Shown: positions 6,706 to 16,338 of the stretch, one piece after another
Numbering within the stretch: position 1 is the first letter of the stretch
Layout of the letters: the number at the start of each line of letters is the position of its first letter
From: Maledivibacter halophilus
Lineage (GTDB): Bacteria; Bacillota; Clostridia; Peptostreptococcales; Caminicellaceae
Assembly: GCF_900167445.1 (NCBI RefSeq)
Contig: NZ_FUZT01000007.1
Location: 157,464-221,463 of the forward strand
Reading direction: 5' to 3'
DNA length: 64,000 nt
Made by a program: the position numbers and the translations under genes
The notes under the pieces: model-generated
What the model was told of the DNA's origin: nothing
Database searches by the model: none
Seen by the model: only the letters and a program-made list of their open reading frames with translations

Positions 6706-8678
6706 ATGCTATCCACCTCCGCTAAAAGTTGTCTGCTGGTAAAGCCTCCAATATCCATTGCACCACTTCGGCATAATCCAGCGCAAGCTCCACAGCCCTG
6801 GCACAATGCCCTATTTATTGAAGCAACTGGTCTTTTAATGGTTTTGCCGCCAACCCTTTCTGTAACATATTCTTGGCTGATAGCTTCATAGGGACATACA
6901 GGTTTACACTGCATACAGCCGCTGCAAAGTTCCTTGTTTACTATGGCAGTAGTAGGAACGCTTTTTACCTTTCCCTTATTGAACATAATAATAGCTTTAG
7001 CAGCTGCACCACTGGCCTGGGTTACAGATTCGGGAATATCCTTAGGTCCCTGGCAAACTCCTGCCAAAAACACTCCCTGGGCTTGAGTCTCAAAGGGTCG
7101 AAGCTTAGCATGGGCTTCAGTAAAAAAGCCATTTACATCCGAGGAAATACCAAGCATACTTCCAATTTTCTTTGCATCCTTTTTAGGTTCAATACTGGTA
7201 GCAAGAACAACTAAATCTGCTTCAATTTCCACCTGCTCTCCTAAGGATCCATCAAAGCCTCGAACAAGTAGACGATTTTCCTCATCCCCTAATCCTTCAA
7301 CCTTTGACACCTGACCTCTTAAATAGTTTGCTCCCTGCCTGCGGGCCCTTTCATAAAATTCTTCATAATTTTTTCCAGCAGCTCGAACATCAATATAAAA
7401 GATGTATTTTTCTATATTGGGAAACTTTTCGCTTAGTAGCAGTGAATGCTTTGCAGTGTAAAGACAGCAAACCTTAGAGCAATATGGATTTCCATCATGT
7501 CTATCCCTTGACCCCACACATTGTATAAAAACTATACGTTTAGGCTCTTTACCATTAGAAGGTCTAAGGATTTTACCACCGGTAGGCCCAGAAGCATTAA
7601 GCATTCTTTCTATATCTAGGCTGGTTATAACATCCGGGTGGTTTCCATAATTGTATTCTCCCAGATGATAGGGTCTATTTAAATCAAAGCCAGTGGCCAC
7701 AATAATGGCTCCATATTCCCTCTCAATGATTTCATCCTCCATTTCATAATCAATGGCACCCTTAGTACAAACAGTTTTACAAAGACCACATTTTCCCGTT
7801 TGAAAATATATACAATTATCACGGTCTATTACCGGCTTATTTGGAACTGCCTGGGGAAATAGGGTATGGATTGCCTTTCTTTTGCTTTGGCCTTGATCAA
7901 ACTCATTATCAACTTTTTTAGGACATTTACTGGTACAATCGCCACATCCGTTGCAAATATCCATATTTACACTGGTCGCTTTCTTTCTGATAGTCACATT
8001 GAAGTTGCCCACATATCCAGAAACCTCTTCAACTTCAGAATAGGTATGAAGTGTAATATTTTTATGGGAGGCAGCTTCCACCATCTTAGGTGTTAATATA
8101 CAGGCTGAACAATCCAATGTTGGAAAGGTTTTATCAAACTGAGCCATCTTACCGCCGATGGAGGATTCCTTTTCGACTAAATCCACAGGATACCCGGCAT
8201 CAGCAATATCAAGGGCAGCCTGAATTCCTGCAATTCCTCCACCTATAACCAGTGCTCGTTTTGTAATGCCAAGCTCATCAGAATGAAGTGGTATGGCATA
8301 TTGTGTTTTAGCTATGGCCTTTTTAACCAGATCTATAGCCTTTATCGTTGCCTTTTCTTTATCGGTATGTACCCAGGAACATTGTTCTCTAATATTTGCT
8401 ATTTCTACATAATAAGGGTTTAGCCCTTTATTTATCATAAGCTGCTGAAATGTGGATTCATGCATTCTAGGTGAACAAGAACCAATGACAACACGATCCA
8501 GATTATACTTATCAATGGCCCCTTTAATCTCTGATTGACCTACTTCTGAACACAGGTATTGTATATCATGGGAGCAGACAACATAGGGTATTTTCTTCAT
8601 TTCTTCTGCCACCCGCTCTACATCTACTGTATTCTTAATATTACTTCCACACCAGCATATAAAGACTCCAATTCTCAT
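6702..8678 (-). CDS. hdrA: HdrA, FAD iron-sulfur subunit of heterodisulfide-type reductase
   Basis: A 658-residue HdrA. The N-terminal part has C-W-C-GSNIKNTVD and YLCSEVGQ. The FAD-binding Rossmann motif VIGGGIAGIQAAL is near residue 143, followed by the HdrA signature CSACILTPKM. Ferredoxin motifs are NGCGDCTSKCP and GKCGLCKTVC in the middle and CSGCMQCKPVCP plus CQGCGACAGLC at the C-terminus. In characterised complexes the HdrA flavin is the bifurcation site that splits electrons between ferredoxin and a disulfide-type acceptor. The start follows GGGGAGG. Length and motif order match free-standing HdrA rather than selenocysteine or fused forms. Confidence 0.9.
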   Translation of the reverse strand: MRIGVFICWCGSNIKNTVDVERVAEEMKKIPYVVCSHDIQYLCSEVGQSEIKGAIDKYNLDRVVIGSCSPRMHESTFQQLMINKGLNPYYVEIANIREQCSWVHTDKEKATIKAIDLVKKAIAKTQYAIPLHSDELGITKRALVIGGGIAGIQAALDIADAGYPVDLVEKESSIGGKMAQFDKTFPTLDCSACILTPKMVEAASHKNITLHTYSEVEEVSGYVGNFNVTIRKKATSVNMDICNGCGDCTSKCPKKVDNEFDQGQSKRKAIHTLFPQAVPNKPVIDRDNCIYFQTGKCGLCKTVCTKGAIDYEMEDEIIEREYGAIIVATGFDLNRPYHLGEYNYGNHPDVITSLDIERMLNASGPTGGKILRPSNGKEPKRIVFIQCVGSRDRHDGNPYCSKVCCLYTAKHSLLLSEKFPNIEKYIFYIDVRAAGKNYEEFYERARRQGANYLRGQVSKVEGLGDEENRLLVRGFDGSLGEQVEIEADLVVLATSIEPKKDAKKIGSMLGISSDVNGFFTEAHAKLRPFETQAQGVFLAGVCQGPKDIPESVTQASGAAAKAIIMFNKGKVKSVPTTAIVNKELCSGCMQCKPVCPYEAISQEYVTERVGGKTIKRPVASINRALCQGCGACAGLCRSGAMDIGGFTSRQLLAEVDSI

Positions 8679-8706
8679 TGTTTACCTCCCCTTTTCTAAG
8701 ATGCCT

Positions 8707-9096
8707 CTATCGTCTGAATTTTCGCATTGAAGCAATAAGGGCCTGTCTTGGGACTCCTCTTTTATGAATTAATTGTACTTTGCTTTGGTCCTTTTCCCGC
8801 AGCATCATAACTCGAAGGCCTTCAAAAACCTTAGCCGGCTCAATATCTCTAGGACATCGGCTAGAACAGGCCATACAGGAAGCACAAATCCAAAGGCTTT
8901 CACTTTTAAGTACCTTTTCAAATAAACCCAGCTTTATAAGCTTTATCATTTGATGGGGTTTATAATCCATTTCTTCAATAAAGGGACAGCCAGAGCTGCA
9001 TTTCATACATTGATAGCAGTCCTTTACATCCTTTTGTATAATATCCATAAGTTCTTCCCTTTCCCTATCACTGGCTGTTCTTTGAGGAAAACGCAT
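8707..9096 (-). CDS. hdrC: HdrC, 4Fe-4S subunit of heterodisulfide-type reductase
   Basis: A 129-residue HdrC with two [4Fe-4S] motifs, CYQCMKCSSGCP (near 27-38) and CASCMACSSRCP (near 71-82), followed by RDIEPAKVFEGLR, as usual for the family. It would conduct electrons between HdrA and HdrB. The start is preceded by AAAGGAG. It sits 24 bases after hdrB and 28 bases before hdrA. Confidence 0.9.
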   Translation of the reverse strand: MRFPQRTASDREREELMDIIQKDVKDCYQCMKCSSGCPFIEEMDYKPHQMIKLIKLGLFEKVLKSESLWICASCMACSSRCPRDIEPAKVFEGLRVMMLREKDQSKVQLIHKRGVPRQALIASMRKFRR

Positions 9097-9120
9097 AAGG
9101 CTTATCTCCTTTCTTTGTAC

Positions 9121-9954
9121 CTAATTGGCAATCTGATTTTGAAACTCTTCTTTTTCTAATTCTTCTAGGCCTCCTAGGGCCTGAACAATTGGAACAGTAA
9201 TATAGTTAATAGGCAACTTATCCCTTTCATCCCATTTTTTTTGGCAGTCCTCTAAATTATGCTTACATAGCGGACAAGCAGTAACGATTTGGGTTGCTCC
9301 AACCTTTTTCGCTGATTTTACTATTCTCTCACTAATATTCTGACTAATACCTTCCTTTTGATAAGCATGATAAGAGCCGCAGCAGTCGGTACTATAGGGG
9401 AATTTTACAGGTTCTGCTCCTAAGGCCTTTACAATTTCCTCCATTAGCTGGGGATTTTCAGGATCTAATAGTCCCATTTCTTCCTTTGGTCTAAGAAATA
9501 AACAGCCGTAATAGCAGGCAATTTTTTCTTCAGATAAGGGTGATACTGTTTTCTCCCTTAGTTTATCTAAACCAATAAAATCCCTTAAAGCTTCAATTAA
9601 ATGATATACTTTTGTATCTCCTTCATATTCAAACTGTAGGTAACTTCCCACACGCTTTTTAGCTTCTTTATCATTTTTCATTCTATAGTTAACACGTTTA
9701 AGCACATGATAGCAAGCACTACACAAGGTTAAAAGCCCTTGACGATTTTCCTCCTTGGTTTTTTGCAAGGCCCTGACAGAGGATAATAAAGGTACATATT
9801 CATCCTCCGTTAGGGGATATACAGCTCCACAGCATTCCCATTGGGAGAGCTCATGGGCATATACACCAAAGAAATTTAGAATTGCCATTGATTCCCTTTC
9901 AAAGCCATCATCTTTTTGTGCTCTAACTGTGCAACCGGGATAATATCCTAGCAT
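9121..9954 (-). CDS. hdrB: HdrB, CCG-domain subunit of heterodisulfide-type reductase
   Basis: A 277-residue HdrB. Both cysteine-rich CCG modules are present: YYPGCTVRAQ with WECCGAVYP and CSACYHVLKR, then CYYGCLFLRP with DCCGSYHAY and TACPLCKHNL. These ligate the non-cubane [4Fe-4S] clusters that reduce disulfides in methanogens. The start MLGYYPGC at 9954 follows GGGGAG by 8 bases; the longer frame to 10002 overlaps frdA and has no RBS. No CoM/CoB or DsrC is expected from this kind of organism. Because HdrB sits directly next to frdA, its partner may be the fumarate reductase or an unknown thiol carrier. Confidence 0.9.
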   Translation of the reverse strand: MLGYYPGCTVRAQKDDGFERESMAILNFFGVYAHELSQWECCGAVYPLTEDEYVPLLSSVRALQKTKEENRQGLLTLCSACYHVLKRVNYRMKNDKEAKKRVGSYLQFEYEGDTKVYHLIEALRDFIGLDKLREKTVSPLSEEKIACYYGCLFLRPKEEMGLLDPENPQLMEEIVKALGAEPVKFPYSTDCCGSYHAYQKEGISQNISERIVKSAKKVGATQIVTACPLCKHNLEDCQKKWDERDKLPINYITVPIVQALGGLEELEKEEFQNQIAN

Positions 9955-9994
9955 ATTTTCAACTCCCCTTTTGCTTTTAAATTTAAGATGATTC

Positions 9995-11608
9995 CTATCC
10001 ATTTGGGCTAAGTCTATGTTTAAAAGGAATCAAAATAGGTGAAGCAAATCTCTTTTCAATTCCCTGATTTTTTAATTCATCCACAAAATTCTTTACATGT
10101 TCAATACTTAAACTGGGCTTAAAATCCTTCATGGATAAAGCTTTATCTGCAGCCTGAAGTCCCGCCCTTCTTCCAAATACTAAAATATCAAGTAGGGAAT
10201 TTCCCATAAGGCGGTTTCTTCCGTGGATACCACCGGAAGCTTCCCCTGCCACAAAAAGATTTTCAACAGAGGTTTCACCATTTTCATCAATTAATACTCC
10301 TCCATTTTGATAATGAAGAGTTGGATATACTAAAATAGGGTCCCTGCGTATATCTAAATCAAACCTTTGGAATTGTCTAAGCATAGCTGGCAGTTCCCTT
10401 TCAATAGTTCCTTCTCCATGGATAAGCTCAATCATCGGTGAATCTAACCATACACCACTCATTCCTGCAGGTGTTGTTATACCTTTTCCCCTTGCACATT
10501 CCCTTATAATAGCAGAAGCCTCTACATCACGGGTTTCAAGGGGATAAACAAATTGCTCACCATCTATATTAACAGGCTCAGCTCCTAGACCCCTAACCTT
10601 TTCTGTTATCAGACATCCTTCTACCTGCTCTGGAAAGGCAGCTCCCGTAGGATGATATTGGATAGTATCCATAAATACAAGCTTAGCACCTGCCCTATAG
10701 GCCATAACCAAACCATCGGCTGTTGCTCCATAATGATTTGAAGTGGGGAAATTTTGGGTGTGGAGTCTTCCAAGCCCACCGGTTGCCATAATTACCGTTT
10801 TTGCCTGAACTACTTTATACTCTCCTGTCTCCATATTATATAGTAATGCTCCAGCTGCCTTACCATTTTCATCTAAAATTAGTTCTACAGCCGGGCTAAA
10901 TTCAATCACCTCAATATTTCTACACAAAACTTCATCTCTTATTACTCGCATAATTTCTGCTCCCGTATAATCCCTAGCAGAATGCATCCTTTTTCTTGAG
11001 GTTCCACCGCCATGATTTGTTTTCATAGTTCCATCTGTCTTTTTATCAAACATACAACCCATATCTTCCAGCCATTTAATCACAAAGGGAGCATCGGAAA
11101 CTAAAGCCTTTACTAAATTTGGTATATTGGAATAATGTCCGCCCCCCATAACATCTAGATAATGTACAGCAGGTGAATCCTGGGGCTGATCTGCAGCCTG
11201 AATTCCTCCCTGGGCCATTACAGTATTAGCATCACCAAATCTAAGCTTAGTAGCCATAAGCACCTTCGCTCCTTGCTCATGGGCCAATAAAGCAGCAGAA
11301 GCTCCAGCTCCTCCACCACCAATAACAAGTACATCTACCTCGTAATCCACTTTCTTTATAGAGAAATTTTTACAATCTATTCTGGGATATGCTTCTAATA
11401 CATCGCAAAGTTCATGGGGAAAGCGATCCCCTTTATTAGGTCCAAACTTAGCCTGGCGAAACTGATTTTCTATATAGTCGGGATGATGATTCTTAAGTAC
11501 CTCTTCCTTTTCCTTTGGAGTCATTCTGGGATAGTAGTTCCCTAAACGAGAAGCTCTAGTCTCTTCTACTTTTTTTATCAATTCTCTCATTGCAGAAGTA
11601 TAACTCAT
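9995..11608 (-). CDS. frdA: Fumarate reductase / succinate dehydrogenase-type flavoprotein
   Basis: A 537-residue FAD protein of the FrdA/SdhA/TfrA family. An N-terminal extension of about 85 residues precedes the Rossmann motif VLVIGGGGAGASAALLA. Active-site landmarks are visible: QYHPTGAAFP, CLITEKVRGLGAE (family Glu/Arg), HYQNGGVLID (substrate His), and NLFVAGEASGGIHGRNRLMGN near the C-terminus. It should interconvert fumarate and succinate in the cytosol, since no signal peptide is present. It lies between frdB and hdrB with short gaps (14 and 40 bases). No membrane anchor gene (FrdC/D) is near, so it is probably a soluble enzyme fed by Hdr. Confidence 0.85.
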   Translation of the reverse strand: MSYTSAMRELIKKVEETRASRLGNYYPRMTPKEKEEVLKNHHPDYIENQFRQAKFGPNKGDRFPHELCDVLEAYPRIDCKNFSIKKVDYEVDVLVIGGGGAGASAALLAHEQGAKVLMATKLRFGDANTVMAQGGIQAADQPQDSPAVHYLDVMGGGHYSNIPNLVKALVSDAPFVIKWLEDMGCMFDKKTDGTMKTNHGGGTSRKRMHSARDYTGAEIMRVIRDEVLCRNIEVIEFSPAVELILDENGKAAGALLYNMETGEYKVVQAKTVIMATGGLGRLHTQNFPTSNHYGATADGLVMAYRAGAKLVFMDTIQYHPTGAAFPEQVEGCLITEKVRGLGAEPVNIDGEQFVYPLETRDVEASAIIRECARGKGITTPAGMSGVWLDSPMIELIHGEGTIERELPAMLRQFQRFDLDIRRDPILVYPTLHYQNGGVLIDENGETSVENLFVAGEASGGIHGRNRLMGNSLLDILVFGRRAGLQAADKALSMKDFKPSLSIEHVKNFVDELKNQGIEKRFASPILIPFKHRLSPNG

Positions 11609-11622
11609 ATTATTAGGCCCCC

Positions 11623-12342
11623 TTATTCGATTTCTCTGTTATTATATTTTTCTGCCAGTATTTCATCATTGGCATTCACTAGCTCATTTAGTGACTCTTC
11701 AAATGCGCCTTCGTCAATTTCTTTAATTCTTTCCTGTAAATGGCCAGCCTTAGGTGCTAAATATTTTCCGTAGAGACGTCTAGATAAAAGAGCAACTTTA
11801 TATTGAACAATATTTGCTGGACATTTGGATGCACAAAGGCCACACATTAGACAATCAAAGGATTCGTCAGCCACTTTATCAATTTCTCCTCTGATAGCAT
11901 GGGAGATATATTTCATTACATTCAAATCCTGAGGACAGACATTTGTACATGCATTACATCCAAGACATTTAGTAATCTCAGGAAAAATCTCTACTATCTG
12001 ATCTCCATCGGCTGTAAGTTCTTCTAATTGGTACTCCACCTTATGGGAAGGATAAAAGGGTATTTGTGTTAAGTACATATCCTGCTCTACCTTAGTTTGA
12101 CATGCTAAACCTACCTTTAGCTCGTGGTCAGTGCCGATACGATAAACTGTGGAGCAGGCTCCACAAAAACCTGCTCTACAGCCGCAACCCCTTAGTAGAG
12201 TATACCCAGCATATTCAAAGGCCTTCATAATAGTTAAGGAACTAGGTACTTTGTACTTTTTACCCATAATATATATATCTACAAATTCCTGATCCTGAAT
12301 TAAGTTGTCTTCTCCCATTTTTGGTGTTTTCTCATTCATCAC
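11623..12342 (-). CDS. frdB: Fumarate reductase-type iron-sulfur subunit
   Basis: A 239-residue FrdB/SdhB-like protein. The plant-type [2Fe-2S] domain has RGCGCRAGFCGAC and a later AC near residue 82. Two ferredoxin motifs follow: CLGCNACTNVCP and CLMCGLCASKCP. All third and fourth ligands look like [4Fe-4S] sites, unlike the [3Fe-4S] of quinone-linked SdhB; that fits a thiol- or Hdr-linked enzyme rather than a quinone one. In methanogen TfrB this part is fused to an HdrB-like CCG domain, which here is a separate gene. It is followed 14 bases later by frdA. Confidence 0.85.
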   Translation of the reverse strand: MMNEKTPKMGEDNLIQDQEFVDIYIMGKKYKVPSSLTIMKAFEYAGYTLLRGCGCRAGFCGACSTVYRIGTDHELKVGLACQTKVEQDMYLTQIPFYPSHKVEYQLEELTADGDQIVEIFPEITKCLGCNACTNVCPQDLNVMKYISHAIRGEIDKVADESFDCLMCGLCASKCPANIVQYKVALLSRRLYGKYLAPKAGHLQERIKEIDEGAFEESLNELVNANDEILAEKYNNREIE

Positions 12343-12392
12343 CTTTTTACCCCCTTTATAGTTTGCTTTTTAGCTTTCTTATATTTTACTTC

Positions 12393-13880
12393 CTAAGAAT
12401 TTGAAACTCTTTTCATACCAGCAATTCCTGGCTCCGTCATTTTTTGAGGCTGAAGTATCATATCCAATTCTTCATCTGTTAAAATACCCTTTTCTAAAAC
12501 TAATTCTCTAACGCTTCTTTTAGTCTCTAGGGCTTCTTTAGCAATTTCTGAGCTTTTCTCATAACCAATATGAGGGTTTAAAGCAGTTATTACCCCAAGA
12601 CTTTTATTGACTTGATTAAAGCACTGCTTTGTATTGGCTTCAATCCCACGGATACAACGATTTGTAAATACATTTGCTCCATTGGTTAAAATTTCTATAG
12701 CCTCAAACATATTCTTAAATATAACCGGTGCCATTACATTTAACTGAAACTGTCCTGCTTCTGAAGCCATAGCAATGGCATGATCATTGCCTTGAATTTG
12801 AAAGCATACTTGATTCATCATTTCCGCCATAACTGGATTTACTTTTCCTGGCATAATAGAAGATCCAGGCTGAACTGGTGGAAGTTTAATTTCCATAAAG
12901 CCGCAAATTGGGCCAGAGGACAATAATCTTAAGTCATTGCACATCTTAGAAATATTTAAAGCACATATACGAATTGCACTGGATAAATGAACATAGCAGT
13001 CTGTGTTTTGAGTGGCATCTACTAAATGCTCTGCCAATTGAACATCCATGCCAGAAATTTTTCTCAGTTCTTCAATAGCTGCTTTAATATAGGCTGGATC
13101 TGCATTAAGACCAGTTCCCACAGCAGTAGCTCCTAAATTGACACTGCATAGACATTCCATTGATTCAGCAATTCGTTTTACATCTCTACCAACCAATCGT
13201 GCATAGGCACCAAATTCCTGTCCTAATCGAATAGGTATAGCATCCTGCAAATGAGTTCTTCCAACGGCAACGATTCCATCGAATTCTCTTTCCTTTTCCT
13301 GTAGGGCTTTATGGAGCTCTTCCAAGCTGTTTATTAGGTTTTCTTTCATCATTAGAACTGCTATTTTAAAAGCTGTAGGTACAACATCATTGGTAGATTG
13401 AGCCATGTTTACATGGGTATTAGGTGATATGATATCATAGCGGCCCTTTTCTTTTCCCAAAATTTCCAATGCTCTATTGGCTATAACTTCATTTACATTC
13501 ATATTAATAGAAGTACCTGCCCCACCTTGAATGGATTCTACAATAATTTGATCGTCATACTGTCCGGATATAAATTCCTTGCAGGCCTTTTTTATAGCTT
13601 CACCAATTTCCTTTGATATACTGCCAGTACGCAAATTAGCTTCAATGCAAGCATATTTAACAAATCCCATTCCACGAATTAATTTTCTATGTATTCTTTG
13701 ACCAGATAGGGGGAAATTTTCTTTAGCTCTTCTGGATTGAATGCCATAGTATGCATTTTCTTCTATTTCTAAACTACCTAAAGAGTCTGATTCTAGCCTA
13801 GTTTTGCCAACTTTAGGCATCTCGCGAAGTGATCCTCCCATTTCAACTTTTTCATCATGATTTTTTTTGTTTTCTAACAT
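12393..13880 (-). CDS. aspA: Aspartate ammonia-lyase
   Basis: Catalyses L-aspartate to fumarate plus ammonia. The protein is 495 residues, slightly long because of about 30 extra N-terminal residues. The superfamily signature GSSIMPGKVNP is complete, with TNDVVPTA near 165, GRTHLQDAIP, and the histidine region VGRTHLQDA; EIEENAYYGIQSRRAKENFPLSG is aspartase-like rather than class II fumarase-like. The ATG at 13880 is 9 bases from GGAGG; a GTG three codons earlier is too close. A small GCCCT/AGGGC hairpin lies at 13904-13919 in the leader. It is the first gene of the operon and would supply fumarate to FrdAB. Confidence 0.9.
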   Translation of the reverse strand: MLENKKNHDEKVEMGGSLREMPKVGKTRLESDSLGSLEIEENAYYGIQSRRAKENFPLSGQRIHRKLIRGMGFVKYACIEANLRTGSISKEIGEAIKKACKEFISGQYDDQIIVESIQGGAGTSINMNVNEVIANRALEILGKEKGRYDIISPNTHVNMAQSTNDVVPTAFKIAVLMMKENLINSLEELHKALQEKEREFDGIVAVGRTHLQDAIPIRLGQEFGAYARLVGRDVKRIAESMECLCSVNLGATAVGTGLNADPAYIKAAIEELRKISGMDVQLAEHLVDATQNTDCYVHLSSAIRICALNISKMCNDLRLLSSGPICGFMEIKLPPVQPGSSIMPGKVNPVMAEMMNQVCFQIQGNDHAIAMASEAGQFQLNVMAPVIFKNMFEAIEILTNGANVFTNRCIRGIEANTKQCFNQVNKSLGVITALNPHIGYEKSSEIAKEALETKRSVRELVLEKGILTDEELDMILQPQKMTEPGIAGMKRVSNS

Positions 13881-14336
13881 GTGAATCACCCTCCATTTTT
13901 TTTGCCCTATAATAAGGGCTTTAATAATCTATAAATAATAAATAAATTTGTTTTTCTTGATATTATTTTAACAATTTGTGATTCTAATGTACAGTCATTT
14001 AAAATAGTAATCTAATGATATTTCTTTAAAAATATAAGTGTTTTTTGATTTTAGTTTATTTTTTAAACATATTTTTTCTCATAGAAATTTCCTTATAAAT
14101 CTTCCTAAATACAGTAAATTACTAATTAAAACTTTATATTTTTAGTAAAAATTTACCATGCGCCTTTAGGCTAATGAAATAGTATTTTATATCCATTTTA
14201 AATAGAATATGTTTTTCTATGGAAATATTTTGTATTTTTGAGCTTGATTTTTTCTGTATTTTGTTACAATTTTAACATTTTCAAATTTTCTATCATTTAA
14301 AAAACTTTCATAAATGAGCAATACTATAAAGCAAAA
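13881..14336. other. AT-rich intergenic region upstream of aspA
   Basis: About 450 bases without a gene. It must hold the promoter of the aspA-flxA operon, but I cannot pick one convincing -35/-10 pair in the AT-rich sequence. Apart from the short hairpin next to the aspA RBS (13904-13919) I see no riboswitch-like structure. Confidence 0.5.
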
Positions 14337-14402
14337 ATTCCGACAATCTATGCTACACTATTTTTAATAAAAATTAAAATAAATGTATAGCATATGTCGG
14401 AA
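14337..14402 (-). terminator. Terminator of the cardiolipin synthase gene
   Basis: Long stem AATTCCGACA...ATGCTA with TAGCAT...TGTCGGAATT around an AT-rich loop, followed on the minus strand by TTTTTGCTTT. It lies between cls and the aspA promoter region. Confidence 0.75.
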
Positions 14403-14483
14403 TTTAATAAATATATCTTTCTTTATATATAAAAATAGGCGTGTGCTTCTGAAAATCAATAAAAAGAACGTTTAATCCAACAA

Positions 14484-16022
14484 TCACATTAATGGAGCAA
14501 ATACACGTAAGAATGAACGTCCTAAGGCTTTATACCATTTAATATTTTTAAAATCTTCCATGGTAATCTCTTTACATACCTTTAAGGTTGTAAGAAAATC
14601 ATGTTTCATTTCAATAATACTGCTGGAATTATACATCCAGACTCCACATTCAAAATGAAGGTACAGACTTCTATAGTCCATATTTATTGTACCGACAACA
14701 CCATACTCATCATCTGATACATAGGTTTTTGAATGGATAAATCCTGGAGTATATTCATAAATTTTTACTCCACTCTCAATAAGAATTTTATAGTAGGATC
14801 TTGTAACGGCATGGACATACCATTTATCAGCACAATAAGGAGTAATTATGCGAATATCAACCCCTCCTTTAGCCGCTGATGACAATGCTGTTACCATTTC
14901 ATTATTAATAATCAAATAGGGAGTTGTAATATAAACGTATTTCTCCGCCTTGTTAATCAAATTAAGATAAACTGTTTCTCCAACGGCTTCATCATCCAAT
15001 GGGCTGTCGGCAAAGGGCTGAACATATCCATCTATATCCTTTAAGCTATCCAATAATGCAGTATCACACTTAAATTGTTTAAAATCCTCCTCGATTCCCC
15101 TAAGATAATCCCACATAGATAAAAACATTACAGTCATACTCCATACTGCTTCTCCCTTAATCATAATAGCAGAATCCTTCCAATATCCATACTTTTCAAA
15201 TCTATTTATATATTCATCTGCTAAATTAATTCCTCCCGTAAAACCTGTATGTCCATCAATTATTGCAATTTTACGATGATCTCTATTATTAAGTATTGGA
15301 TATAACAAAGGGATTAGTGGATTGAAAACACAGCATTTAATCCCCATTTTTTCAAGCTTCTTATCATATCTATATGGCAAGGTGAACAAACAACCTGCAT
15401 CATCATATATAACACGAACATCTACACCCTCTGATACCTTTTCTAATAATATATTAAGTATGCTATTCCACATTTCTCCTTCATTAATAATAAAGTACTC
15501 TAAAAAGATATAATGCTCTGCTTTTTTTAACTCTTCCTTTAATCTTTCAAACTTCATTTCTCCAATTGAAAGATATTCAGCTAAAGTATTGCAATAGGGT
15601 GGAAAATATGCATAGTTTTGTATATATCTTGACTGATTAGCTGTAGTTTTATCTTTAGATTCCATCTCTTTTATAATAAACTCTTGAGGTGGTAAAGCCT
15701 CCTTTGTTCTATCCTCTATGCATTTCATTTTATATTTTGTTCGTTTATCCAACTTATTTCCACCAAAGAAAATATAAAATAGTCCTCCAAAAATAGGAAA
15801 TAACATTATAGGTATAATCCATGCAATCTTATATGCCGGATTCATATCATTGTTTATAATACCTAATACTGCAATAATACTGATGAGTATATTTCCTCCA
15901 TAGAAAAAGATAAAATAATCGCTGAATTTTAAAATTACACCTATCAAAACCAACAGTTGGATTATTAATGCAATAGCCAAAAAAACAATTCTATGAAATA
16001 AAAACTTTTTAATAAATTTCAT
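14484..16022 (-). CDS. cls: Cardiolipin synthase (phospholipase D family)
   Basis: A 512-residue membrane enzyme that joins two phosphatidylglycerols to cardiolipin and glycerol. Two N-terminal membrane segments (about residues 10-32 and 40-57, with a third hydrophobic stretch 66-86) are followed by two PLD domains. The catalytic HKD motifs are HRKIAIIDGHTGFTGG (H249, K251, D256) and HSKTYVSDDEYGVVGTINMD near residue 427. The length matches bacterial ClsA. It is a single-gene unit, with a terminator just downstream and a long AT-rich region upstream. Confidence 0.92.
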   Translation of the reverse strand: MKFIKKFLFHRIVFLAIALIIQLLVLIGVILKFSDYFIFFYGGNILISIIAVLGIINNDMNPAYKIAWIIPIMLFPIFGGLFYIFFGGNKLDKRTKYKMKCIEDRTKEALPPQEFIIKEMESKDKTTANQSRYIQNYAYFPPYCNTLAEYLSIGEMKFERLKEELKKAEHYIFLEYFIINEGEMWNSILNILLEKVSEGVDVRVIYDDAGCLFTLPYRYDKKLEKMGIKCCVFNPLIPLLYPILNNRDHRKIAIIDGHTGFTGGINLADEYINRFEKYGYWKDSAIMIKGEAVWSMTVMFLSMWDYLRGIEEDFKQFKCDTALLDSLKDIDGYVQPFADSPLDDEAVGETVYLNLINKAEKYVYITTPYLIINNEMVTALSSAAKGGVDIRIITPYCADKWYVHAVTRSYYKILIESGVKIYEYTPGFIHSKTYVSDDEYGVVGTINMDYRSLYLHFECGVWMYNSSSIIEMKHDFLTTLKVCKEITMEDFKNIKWYKALGRSFLRVFAPLM

Positions 16023-16106
16023 CTATTATCATCTCTCAAAAATTATTTTACTTCCTAATACCATTAATATAAATCTAATTTTTTATGGTGCTTGTATAAA
16101 ACAGGA

Positions 16107-16210
16107 ATTTCCCACTATAGCAAAACTTTAGCCCATATATGTCTAAAATCCCCAAAAGGGTTGAGTATTTGTACATGTATAAACTAACTTTTACTATACA
16201 AACCCTATAT
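16107..16210. repeat. Diverged MITE-like palindromic repeat, copy 3
   Basis: Shares the outer parts ATTTCCCA-TAG-AAAACTT and ATGTATAAA-TAACT-TTTACT with the repeats at 1082-1188 and 56666-56771 and keeps a hairpin-forming layout, but the middle has diverged. It lies in the 430-base gene-free stretch between cls and the MacB-core gene. That stretch otherwise holds only AT-rich sequence and the terminator at 16339-16370. Confidence 0.5.
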
Positions 16211-16338
16211 ATATATTGAAAAATATATTTTGATGCTTCCTTCAAAGTTTAATAATATTTTTAGGCATAAGCTTTAATAGTAAACAAATAAATACAAATT
16301 GTAAAATAATATATCCTTAATAATAGTAAAAATAAAAA

